In this document: positions 1-7,221 of the stretch, piece after piece
Position numbering within the stretch: the first letter of the stretch is position 1
How the letters are laid out: every line of letters begins with the position of its first letter
Origin: Alphaproteobacteria bacterium
Lineage (GTDB): Bacteria; Pseudomonadota; Alphaproteobacteria; Bin65
Reading direction: 5' to 3'
Assembly (NCBI GenBank): GCA_022819985.1
Contig: JAJEGH010000051.1
Location: 1-36,594 of the forward strand
DNA length: 36,594 nt
Program-made: the position numbers and the translations under genes
The notes under the pieces: model-generated
The model's database searches: none
What the model was told of the DNA's origin: nothing
The model's input: only the letters and a program-made list of their open reading frames with translations

Positions 1-119
1 AAACCAGACCGTCTTCAATCCCGCCCGCGCGAGACAAGCCCATGCAGCGTGACGCACGAGCCACGCAAGGTGCCCGGCACGCATACTCGCGCGTGCCAGA
101 ACCCTCTTTACAAATGGTG

Positions 120-356
120 GGGAGTCCTCCCCCTAACCCCCTCCCCCTAACCCCCTCCCCCGGAGGGGAGGGGGGATGTTCTTGCGGGAGCCGCCGTGCG
201 GAAGCGGGAAAAACGCACGGAACACGGGCGTTTCGCCCCCTCCCCTTGGGCGAGAGCCTGCCCTGAGCTTGCCGAAGGGGGGTTAGGGGGAGGGGTCCGC
301 GGGGAAGGCTACGCCGGCGCCTGTTTTTGCTCCGTCCGACTTTCGCAGAGGAATCC
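120..356 (+). repeat. C/G-tract extragenic repeat, copy 1
   Basis: The left arm (about 149-178) is a CCCCCT/AACC run ending in CCCCCGGAGGGGAGGGGG, and the right arm (about 278-301) is its near complement. They enclose about 100 bp. The sequence after the right arm (GGCGCC, GTCCG, AGAGGAATCC) aligns with that after the second copy at 850-1048, so the repeated unit is larger than the C/G tracts. Arms facing each other could fold into a long hairpin. It has no coding capacity I can support and looks like a small non-autonomous dispersed repeat. Confidence 0.6.
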
Positions 357-538
357 TCTTCAGAGGGGGAAGTGGCCGAGCGCAGCGAGGTCGATGGGGG
401 TGTCCGTCTGCACGGCCGCCGCCCGGAGCGGGTATGGAAACATTTCCTTCCTGAATCGTTTTTGCGACCGCCCCGGAACGCGTTTTCCAGCGATTCCGCG
501 GGGTTCGGGCGTTCCGGGATGGAAAAAAACATCGAAAT

Positions 539-552
539 ACAGACCGGTCTGT
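539..552. promoter_or_regulatory. 14-bp perfect palindrome, TetR-operator-like
   Basis: ACAGACCGGTCTGT is identical to its reverse complement. GACC/GGTC cores of this kind are typical of operators bound by TetR-family repressors. It lies about 58 bp before an ATG at 610 that has AAGGAC 7-8 bases upstream. No intact regulated gene or TetR gene is present nearby, so this may be a leftover control region. The assignment to a regulator family is inference. Confidence 0.35.
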
Positions 553-849
553 CTAATTCGGGACAAGGCGCGGCAAAACGGCGGAAAACTGCGAAAAAGG
601 ACGACGGCAATGGAGAAAAAATTGGAACGGACGATCAAGAAAGAGAGGGCCGCAGACCTGCTGCAGATGCGCCCCTTTTTACAGAGTAACCCTTTTCCGG
701 GGGAGAAGCGGCCGGGCGCTGCGGCGGGGATGGGGTGTCCGTCCCGCCTGCGCCGCAACGCACGACCATCGCCGCCGCACCCCATTGTATTTCGGGCCTC
801 CCCCTCTGAAGAGGCTTCTTCAGCGAAAGAGGTAACGCTGCGCGCGCGG

Positions 850-1048
850 CCCCCTCCCCCCGACCCCCTCCCCCGGAGGGGAGGGGGAGTTTTCGTGCGG
901 AAACACTGTACGAAAGCGCAACAAAGCGCGGAATACCGCCGTTTCCCCCCCCCCCCTTGGGGGAGGGGGTCAGGGGGAGGGGTCGTCACCGGAAAACCCG
1001 CACCGGCGCTCCTCTTTCGCTTTGTCCGGGTTTAGCAGGGGAATCCGC
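850..1048 (+). repeat. C/G-tract extragenic repeat, copy 2
   Basis: This is a second copy in the same orientation as that at 120-356. The left arm is at about 851-888 (CCCCCTCC...CCGGAGGGGAGGGGG) and the right arm at about 959-985 (GGGGGAGGGGGTCAGG...). The core between them shares TTCxTGCGG at its start and CCGTTTCC/GGCGTTTCG at its end with copy 1. The downstream flank shares CACCGGCGC, GTCCG and AGGGGAATCC with it. It ends just before the stop of the dehydratase-like gene, so it could also form an RNA hairpin at the 3' end of that transcript. Confidence 0.6.
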
Positions 1049-1070
1049 CGAAGCGTGCGAGGAACCTTTG

Positions 1071-2039
1071 TCAGTTCTCGCCGCCGCCCAGGACGCGCAG
1101 ATAGACTTCGCGGTCGATGTTGCCGCCGCTGAGCACGAGGCCGGCCTTGCGGCCCGCCATCGTTTCGCGCTCCTTGACCAGCGCGGCCAGCGCCGCCGCG
1201 CCGGCGCCCTCGGCGATATTGTGGGTGTCGGTGTAGTAGGCCCGCATGGCGGCCTCGATCTCCGCCTCGCTCACCGTGACGATCCGGGCGGCGCCGCGGT
1301 TGATAATCGCGACCGCGTCGGGCGCCGGCACCCGGCAGGCCATGCCGTCGGCCATCGTATCGGCCGAGTTGGTCGACACCGGTTTGCCGGCTGCGAAGGA
1401 GAGGGCGTAGCAGGCCGCATTCTCCGCGCACACGCCGACGACTTCCGTTGCGAGGCCGAGCGCGTCGCGCGCCGCGATGACGCCGCAGATGCCGGAGCCG
1501 AGCCCGATGGGAACGTAGACGGCATCCAGGTCCGGCACGGCGCGGAAGAATTCCAGCCCGTAGGTCGCGGTGCCGTGGACCAGCGGCTCGGCGAAGGAGG
1601 CGACCATGTGCAGGCCGCGCGCGCCGGCCAGCCCTTCGGCATGTTCCAGCGCCTCCTGGAAATCGCTGCCGTGGACGACCAGTTCGGCGCCCTGGGCCTG
1701 CATCGCGGCGTTTTTCTCGCGGCTGTTGCCCTCGGGAACGACGATCGTCGGCGTCAACCCGTTGCGCCGCGCGGCGGTGGCGACGGCCTGGCCGTGATTG
1801 CCGCGGGTCGCCGCGATCACGCCTTCGACCGCCGGCCCGGTTCGGCGCAGCCGGTCCATGTAGACCAGCCCGCCGCGGAGCTTGAAGGCGCCGACCGGCG
1901 TGTGGTTCTCGTGCTTGACCCAGACCTCGGCGCCGGTGCGCGCGCACAGGAGCGGCCAGCAATGGGCCGGCGTCGGCGGCATGACGGCGCGGACGGTGTC
2001 GGTCGCCGCTTCGATGGCCGCAAGGTCCGGGAGGTTCAT
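1071..2039 (-). CDS. Threonine dehydratase-like PLP enzyme
   Basis: 322-residue fold-type II PLP enzyme of the threonine/serine dehydratase family, which deaminates hydroxy-amino acids to 2-oxo acids and ammonia. The Schiff-base lysine is K53 in GAFKLRG, and the substrate Asn/Gly loop follows as TRGNHGQA. The phosphate-binding or cofactor loop SGGN is at about 304-307. There is no C-terminal ACT regulatory domain, so it resembles the short catabolic form rather than IlvA. The start was set at ATG 2039 because the family begins a few residues before the LAAIEAA segment; upstream codons are the transporter's gene in another frame. It is last in a minus-strand run after the EamA transporter (23-bp gap). 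The exact substrate is not determinable: threonine, serine or a hydroxylated analogue is possible. Confidence 0.85.
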   Translation of the reverse strand: MNLPDLAAIEAATDTVRAVMPPTPAHCWPLLCARTGAEVWVKHENHTPVGAFKLRGGLVYMDRLRRTGPAVEGVIAATRGNHGQAVATAARRNGLTPTIVVPEGNSREKNAAMQAQGAELVVHGSDFQEALEHAEGLAGARGLHMVASFAEPLVHGTATYGLEFFRAVPDLDAVYVPIGLGSGICGVIAARDALGLATEVVGVCAENAACYALSFAAGKPVSTNSADTMADGMACRVPAPDAVAIINRGAARIVTVSEAEIEAAMRAYYTDTHNIAEGAGAAALAALVKERETMAGRKAGLVLSGGNIDREVYLRVLGGGEN

Positions 2040-2062
2040 CGCTGTCTCCTGCGGGAAAACCG

Positions 2063-2998
2063 TCAGTGGGCGTATTTCTGGGCGATCCAGGTGCCGAGCA
2101 GGATGAGCAGCCCGGCGGCGACGATGGTCCAGGTGATCCGCTCGCCCAGAATGACGGCGGCGGCGGCGACGGACAAGACCGGTTGGAGAAACTGGAACAC
2201 GGCAATCCGCGCAATGCCGCCGCGGTCCATGGCCAGGAACCACAGGGCGTAGCCGGCGAGCGACGAACACAGGGTGAGCCAGCCCAGGCCGAGCCAGCTG
2301 TCGGCCGTCACCGCAGTCCAATCCGTGTAGGGATGGAGGATCAGGATGGCCGGCACGGTCAGCATCAGGGCGGCGCCGAGGCCGTAGAAGGTCGCGCTCC
2401 AGCTGCCGACGACCGGCCCCAGCTTCGCGCCGCCGACATAGCCCGCCGAGCACAGCAGCACGCCGGCGAAGACGACCAGATCGCCGACCAGCCAGGTCGG
2501 CGACAGGGCCGTGTCGCCGGCCGGTTGCGTCAGGAGGATCAGCAGTACCGTGCCTGCGATCGCTATGGCCGCGCCGAGCCACCAGCCGGACCGCGGCCGG
2601 ACCCGGTTGACGATGGCGGCGATCAGGCCGGTGGTGACCGGCAGCAATGCCATGATGAGAGCGGCGTGGCTGGCGTTGGCGAGCGCGACGCCGAGGCTCA
2701 GAACCGTCGGCCAGATCGCGAAGTTGATCCAGCCCGAAACGACCAGCAGGCAGCGGTGGCGCGCCGTTTCGGGAAAGGGCAGCCGGAAGGCCAGGGCAAT
2801 GCCGAGGCCGATGAAGCCGGCCAGCATCGAGCGCAGGGCGCCCGCCGTCAGCCCGTCGATGCTTTCGACCGCGGCCCGGTTGGCCACGACCGTCCCGGAC
2901 CAGAAGACCAGCGTCACGAGCGCCGCCGCCAGCGCGGCCGGCGGGATGCCGCGATCGGCGCCGCCGGCCGCCCCGCCTGTCGGGACGCCGGCGGTCAA
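2063..2998 (-). CDS. EamA/DMT-family transporter
   Basis: 311-residue inner-membrane protein with about ten hydrophobic segments and the two-fold internal repeat of the drug/metabolite transporter superfamily. EamA members often export amino acids or other metabolites. I chose the TTG at 2998, whose TTGA overlaps the TGA of the upstream phzF-like gene by four bases, a classical coupled start; GAGGGA lies about 12 bases upstream. The first membrane helix begins about 20 residues later. The longer in-frame ATG at 3139 would lie inside phzF and adds an Arg-rich stretch untypical of the family. The neighbouring PLP and PhzF enzymes suggest it moves an amino-acid-like compound; that is inference. 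Confidence 0.85.
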   Translation of the reverse strand: MTAGVPTGGAAGGADRGIPPAALAAALVTLVFWSGTVVANRAAVESIDGLTAGALRSMLAGFIGLGIALAFRLPFPETARHRCLLVVSGWINFAIWPTVLSLGVALANASHAALIMALLPVTTGLIAAIVNRVRPRSGWWLGAAIAIAGTVLLILLTQPAGDTALSPTWLVGDLVVFAGVLLCSAGYVGGAKLGPVVGSWSATFYGLGAALMLTVPAILILHPYTDWTAVTADSWLGLGWLTLCSSLAGYALWFLAMDRGGIARIAVFQFLQPVLSVAAAAVILGERITWTIVAAGLLILLGTWIAQKYAH

Positions 2999-3801
2999 AC
3001 CGCGATGGTTCCCTCGAGATAGGGCGCGGCGTAGCCGGCGATCGACACCCGGTCGCCTCGCAGCGCGCACCAGAGTGCGCCGCCGCGCGCCGAGACCTGG
3101 CGGGCGAACATCTCCGTCTTGCCGAGCCGTTCGGCCCAATACGGGATCAGGATGCAGTGGGCCGACCCGGTCACGGGATCCTCGTCGATCCCGCCTGTCG
3201 GTGCAAAGAAGCGCGAGACGAAATCGCAGTCTCCGCCCTCGGCGCCCGGCGCGGTGATAATCAGCTCGGGGATATCGAGACCGGCGACCCGGCGGAAATC
3301 CGGCCGGACCGCGCGCACGGTTTTTTCGCTGTCCAGCACCGCCAGGGCGTAGGGCGCGGCGAGCACCGCCTCCGGCTCAACGCCCAGCGCGCCGGCAACG
3401 TCGCCGATTTCGGCCGGCTCCGGCGCAGGCGGCTGGGCCGGAAAATCCATCGCCAGCCGGTCGCCGTCGCGCGTCACGGTCAGCGGCCCGCTCCGGGTGT
3501 GGAAGGTTGCCGCTTCGCCGGCATGGCCGAGCCGGTTGAACAGGACCCAGGCCGTGCCCAGCGTGGCGTGGCCGCACAGGTCGACCTCGACCAGCGGCGT
3601 GAACCAGCGCAGGTCGAAGCCGCCGTCCGGATTTTCGCGGTCGCGCGGCACGAAGAAGGCGGTTTCCGACAGGTTGTTCTCCAGCGCGATGGCCTGCATC
3701 GTCGCGTCGGGGAGCCAGTCCCTGAGCGGCACCACCGCTGCCGGGTTGCCGCCGAACGTCCGGTCGGTAAAGGCGTCGACCTGGTAGAGCTTCAGTTCCA
3801 T
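2995..3801 (-). CDS. PhzF-family epimerase/isomerase
   Basis: 268-residue protein of the PhzF / diaminopimelate-epimerase-like fold. The PhzF signature is clear: the N-terminal QVDAFTDRTFGGNPAAV, the catalytic glutamate E46 in NNLSETAFF, GHATLGTAW near residue 76, and near the C-terminus EDPVTGSAHC of the second pseudo-symmetric half. Full length for the family. Outside phenazine producers these proteins are general metabolic isomerases of unknown substrate, and no other phz gene is here, so phenazine synthesis should not be inferred. It sits between the PaiB-like gene (56-bp gap) and the EamA transporter (4-bp overlap). Confidence 0.88.
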   Translation of the reverse strand: MELKLYQVDAFTDRTFGGNPAAVVPLRDWLPDATMQAIALENNLSETAFFVPRDRENPDGGFDLRWFTPLVEVDLCGHATLGTAWVLFNRLGHAGEAATFHTRSGPLTVTRDGDRLAMDFPAQPPAPEPAEIGDVAGALGVEPEAVLAAPYALAVLDSEKTVRAVRPDFRRVAGLDIPELIITAPGAEGGDCDFVSRFFAPTGGIDEDPVTGSAHCILIPYWAERLGKTEMFARQVSARGGALWCALRGDRVSIAGYAAPYLEGTIAV

Positions 3802-3857
3802 GGCGGAGGTTCTTCCTGCGGCTGTCGGATTTCCGGCGCTCCGTTCGGCAACGCCGG

Positions 3858-4481
3858 TCAGACGATCCCGGGCCGGCTGCGCATCAGTATCGCGAGCGAC
3901 CGGTCGTCCGGCCGGTCCGACCGCTCCAGGCGCTCGACGACGGCGACCCGGTCTTCGGCGGGCCGGTTTTGCGACAGCTTGAACTTGCCGGTCAACTTCC
4001 CGACGCCGATCTCCAGAACGACGATGGCTTTCATCTGGCTGTCGCGGAAGTCCGGCGGCAGAGCGTCGAAGTCCCAGGCGCCCGGGCCCGGCGCTTCGAA
4101 ACGCCGGGGGAGCGCGCGCAGCACCGCCCGGCGCTCCGCCTCGCGCCTGAGAACGCGAACCGTGCCGACAGCATGGACGGCGGCATAGTTCCAGGTCGGG
4201 ACGGCGGGGGCGGATTCGTACCAGCTGGGCGAAATATAGCCGTGGGGTCCACTGAATATGGCCGTCGCGGTCGCGCCGTCAGCGGTCCGGGCCTGCGGAT
4301 TGGCCGCGGCGAGGTGGGTGTACAGCACATCCGTCCGGCCGTCCGGAAAGATCGCGGGAACATGGCTGACGGCCCGGTCCCCTGTCTGCGTTTCCGTCAA
4401 CAGGATGGCGAAGGGATGCCGGTCGACAAAGTCCCTGAGCACCGCGGTGTCGGTTTCGGAAAATTTCGGAGGCGTATACAC
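3858..4481 (-). CDS. PaiB-like FMN-binding regulator
   Basis: 207-residue protein of the PaiB family (FMN-binding split-barrel, annotated as negative transcriptional regulator). Diagnostic segments are MYTPPKF at the start, RHPFAILLT (21-29), GPHGYISPSWY (78-88), PTWNY (95-99) and KLSQNR at about 170. In Bacillus subtilis PaiB works with the acetyltransferase PaiA; no PaiA is seen here. It probably heads the minus-strand run with phzF-like, eamA and the dehydratase-like gene. Whether it binds DNA or acts as a flavin-dependent enzyme or stress protein cannot be told from sequence. Confidence 0.85.
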   Translation of the reverse strand: MYTPPKFSETDTAVLRDFVDRHPFAILLTETQTGDRAVSHVPAIFPDGRTDVLYTHLAAANPQARTADGATATAIFSGPHGYISPSWYESAPAVPTWNYAAVHAVGTVRVLRREAERRAVLRALPRRFEAPGPGAWDFDALPPDFRDSQMKAIVVLEIGVGKLTGKFKLSQNRPAEDRVAVVERLERSDRPDDRSLAILMRSRPGIV

Positions 4482-4678
4482 GTTGAGCCCGTTCTTCCCG
4501 GCCGGGTCCGCCCGCCGGGTCTTCGCCAGCCGGCTGGCACGACCCCCGTTTTACGGCCGCCCGGAATGAGAGATGCCGAGGCATGCCCTCGTTCCGGGCG
4601 TGTCCGAAGCGCGGTACCGGCGGTCGGCCCGACCGCAGCGGCCGGGTCCCGCAGGGACTGTATCGAGGGGGCGCCGGA

Positions 4679-5965
<1,287 letters not shown>

Positions 5966-6088
5966 GAATCCTTTTCCTGGCCTGTTGCGCGGCCCGGGAG
6001 GGAACCCGGGCACGGTTCTTGAATCCGGCAAATCCAGCCGGCAGCGCCGGTCGGCCGGGCGCGGGCAGAAAGGGAGAAAACGGGCAAC

Positions 6089-6120
6089 AAAAAACCCGCT
6101 TCAGCGTTCCTGCCAGCGGG
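6089..6120 (-). terminator. Intrinsic terminator in metY leader
   Basis: Read on the minus strand, CCCGCT (6120-6115) pairs with AGCGGG (6100-6095) and is followed at once by six T (6094-6089), the form of a rho-independent terminator. It lies between the SAM-II-type aptamer and the metY start, so it would cut transcription before the gene. Its 5' arm also fits an alternative antiterminator hairpin (6115-6140). Confidence 0.8.
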
Positions 6121-6140
6121 GCCAAATACACGGCGCCGCT
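6115..6140 (-). promoter_or_regulatory. Predicted antiterminator hairpin
   Basis: On the minus strand AGCGGCGCC (6140-6132) can pair with GGCCCCGCT (6123-6115) with eight of nine pairs and an 8-base loop. The 5' arm shares bases with the pseudoknot strand of the SAM-II-type aptamer (6136-6141) and the 3' arm includes the terminator's 5' arm (6115-6120). The two folds exclude each other: SAM-bound aptamer frees the terminator, and free aptamer allows the antiterminator. This is inference from pairing. Confidence 0.55.
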
Positions 6141-6190
6141 TTAGCTGCATTTGTTATGCGCCCGCAAGCTGGTGCTCAAATCGGCGCAGC
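6136..6190 (-). ncRNA. SAM-II riboswitch aptamer upstream of metY
   Basis: The minus strand carries the SAM-II pattern. P1 is TGCGCC (6188-6183) with GGCGCA (6162-6157), enclosing GATTTGAG and CTTGC. It is followed by AACAAATGCAGCTAAA, which matches the conserved AUAAAUGNAGCUAAA stretch of the known metX class. The pseudoknot P2 forms between CCAGCTT (6172-6166) and AAGCGG (6141-6136) with one mismatch. SAM-II is known mainly from Alphaproteobacteria in front of metA, metY, metZ and similar genes, and binds S-adenosylmethionine to lower expression. Position and target gene agree fully. Confidence 0.88.
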
Positions 6191-6197
6191 GTTGCAG

Positions 6198-6238
6198 GAT
6201 GTAGCGGCGGCGGCGCGGCTTGGCAAGAGCCAAGCCGC
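6198..6238 (-). promoter_or_regulatory. Candidate metY promoter with hairpin
   Basis: Minus strand TTGCCA (6226-6221), a 17-bp spacer and TACATC (6203-6198) make a weak sigma70-like promoter whose start would fall just before the SAM-II P1 stem. The -35 lies inside a perfect 10-bp inverted repeat (GCGGCTTGGC / GCCAAGCCGC, 6215-6238, 4-base loop). That repeat could be an operator, or a terminator-like hairpin for the upstream toxin-antitoxin mRNA, though no T-run follows. Confidence 0.4.
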
Positions 6239-6303
6239 ACCTAAGGCCCTGGCCGGACTCCGCCGCCCGTCCGTCCGGCAACGGCGGGCGGGCCGCTGTC
6301 GCG

Positions 6304-6537
6304 TCAGGGCTCCGCGAACCCGCCGTAGCGGCGGTCCAGTTCGTCGAGGACGGCCAGGCCGCGCTCGGCGCTGCCGCGCTCCGCGCGCATCCGGAAGCGC
6401 AGTTCGGTATCGTGTTCGGCCAGCGCCCGCACGGACAGCTCCTCCATCAGCTTGTTCAGGCTCAGGCCACGGCGCGCGGCCATCGCCGCCAGCCGGTCGC
6501 GATGGGCGTCGGGCAGCCGGATGGTCAGGGTTGCCAT
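6304..6537 (-). CDS. HicB/RHH-type antitoxin
   Basis: 77-residue ribbon-helix-helix protein resembling the short HicB-family antitoxins. The N-terminal MATLTIRLPDAHRDRLAAMA strand-helix and RRGLSLNKLMEELSVRAL are typical of RHH DNA-binding antitoxins, and the acidic/basic tail would bind the toxin. ATG 6537 was chosen because the RHH strand starts there; longer in-frame starts lie inside the PIN gene. It overlaps the PIN toxin by 13 bp and is translated after it, the reverse of the usual antitoxin-first order. It probably represses its own promoter through the palindrome at 6973-6992. Confidence 0.78.
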   Translation of the reverse strand: MATLTIRLPDAHRDRLAAMAARRGLSLNKLMEELSVRALAEHDTELRFRMRAERGSAERGLAVLDELDRRYGGFAEP

Positions 6538-6968
6538 GTCAGCCTCTCCTCCTTCAGCAGGTCGCCCGGTGCGACGATGCGAATGCTCTCGAATGCCAAT
6601 TCTCCCGCCGCCACATGCTTGGCGTTGTGGGTAACGATTGCGGTTGCGTTGCCGGCAACCGCGAGTTCGATGAGGTGGTTGTCGGCCTCGTCGGGCAGGT
6701 TCGGGCGCCAGAGAAAAGCGATCTCGATCCACCGGCAGGCCCCGAGAAGCGCATCGAGCAAGGTTTCCCGATCCTCCGGACCGATCGGCGCCGCGGCAAA
6801 GAGCTTTTCCCTCGACAGGACATCCTCATACTCCAGAAACAGGGCATTGCCGATCAAGGGCAGGTATTTTCCCGTCAGGCATCGCCGGAGAACTTCCCGC
6901 GCGGCGCCGTCGGGCGACAGGATCGCGGAGACGAGAATGTTCGTATCGACAACGATTCTGCGCGCCAT
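6525..6968 (-). CDS. PIN-domain toxin
   Basis: 147-residue PIN-domain protein of the putative-toxin (COG1569-like) group, expected to be an Mg-dependent RNase. Acidic residues are in place: D8 in IVVDTNILVSA, E46 in LFLEYEDVL, D93/D96 in LPDEADNHL, plus the late TATAIVTHNAKH strand. It is the first gene of a pair with the RHH antitoxin, overlapping it by 13 bp. The ATG at 6968 lies only 8 bases after a -10-like TATGCT and has no ribosome binding site, so the mRNA may be leaderless. Cellular target unknown. Confidence 0.8.
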   Translation of the reverse strand: MARRIVVDTNILVSAILSPDGAAREVLRRCLTGKYLPLIGNALFLEYEDVLSREKLFAAAPIGPEDRETLLDALLGACRWIEIAFLWRPNLPDEADNHLIELAVAGNATAIVTHNAKHVAAGELAFESIRIVAPGDLLKEERLTWQP

Positions 6969-6972
6969 AGTG

Positions 6973-6992
6973 TGATAGCATATATGCTGTCA
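6973..6992. promoter_or_regulatory. 20-bp palindrome and promoter of PIN/HicB
   Basis: TGATAGCATATATGCTGTCA is an inverted repeat with one mismatched pair and a perfect 12-bp centre (AGCATATATGCT). On the minus strand TTGCAT, 17 bases and TATGCT (6982-6977) form a plausible promoter inside it, with a start at or next to the PIN ATG. This is the expected place for antitoxin autorepression. It also lies on the upstream side of the divergent RecQ-like gene and may affect it. Confidence 0.55.
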
Positions 6993-7221
6993 TAGAAGAA
7001 TGCAACAGGATAAAGACAGGGCGTCCCGATTCCGGACATTTCAGACGGCGGAGGTTCGTCGGCCCGCCATGTCAGCCGGTGCATCGGCTTCCGTCCGTTC
7101 TGCCTGTCGGGCGCCCGGCGACCTCACCCTTGCGGCGCGCCGCGCCCGGCGCTATTGCCCGGTCGAAGTGCCCCGGAACCGGGCCCGGCGGCGCACCGAA
7201 AGGACAAAGGGAATTGCGGGT

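Larger units (their letters stand above)
1..1070. other. Gene-poor region holding repeat elements
   Basis: I see no convincing gene in this kilobase. Frames are open in several registers on both strands, but their translations are low-complexity and Pro/Arg/Gly-rich, as expected from C/G tracts. The region contains two copies of a C/G-tract repeat element (about 120-356 and 850-1048), an inverted pair of shorter segments (about 333-371 and 790-832), a 14-bp perfect palindrome at 539-552 and a short frame starting at ATG 610 with a possible ribosome binding site. The dehydratase-like gene on the minus strand ends at 1071. Confidence 0.6.

Noticed and set aside
196..1035. Long open frames in both directions before the first gene
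   Set aside because: Their translations are Pro/Arg/Gly-rich from C/G tracts, overlap each other on both strands and match no family; treated as non-coding repeat DNA.
2995..3801. Phenazine biosynthesis
   Set aside because: Only a PhzF-family protein is present; this family is widespread outside phenazine pathways and no phzA, B, C, D, E or G gene is near.
7000..7221. N-terminal extension of the RecQ-like helicase from ATG 7000 or 7069
   Set aside because: The added residues are Arg/Ala-rich without helicase character; a TTG at 7222 with AAAGGGAA upstream lies right before the conserved helicase start. The start stays uncertain.
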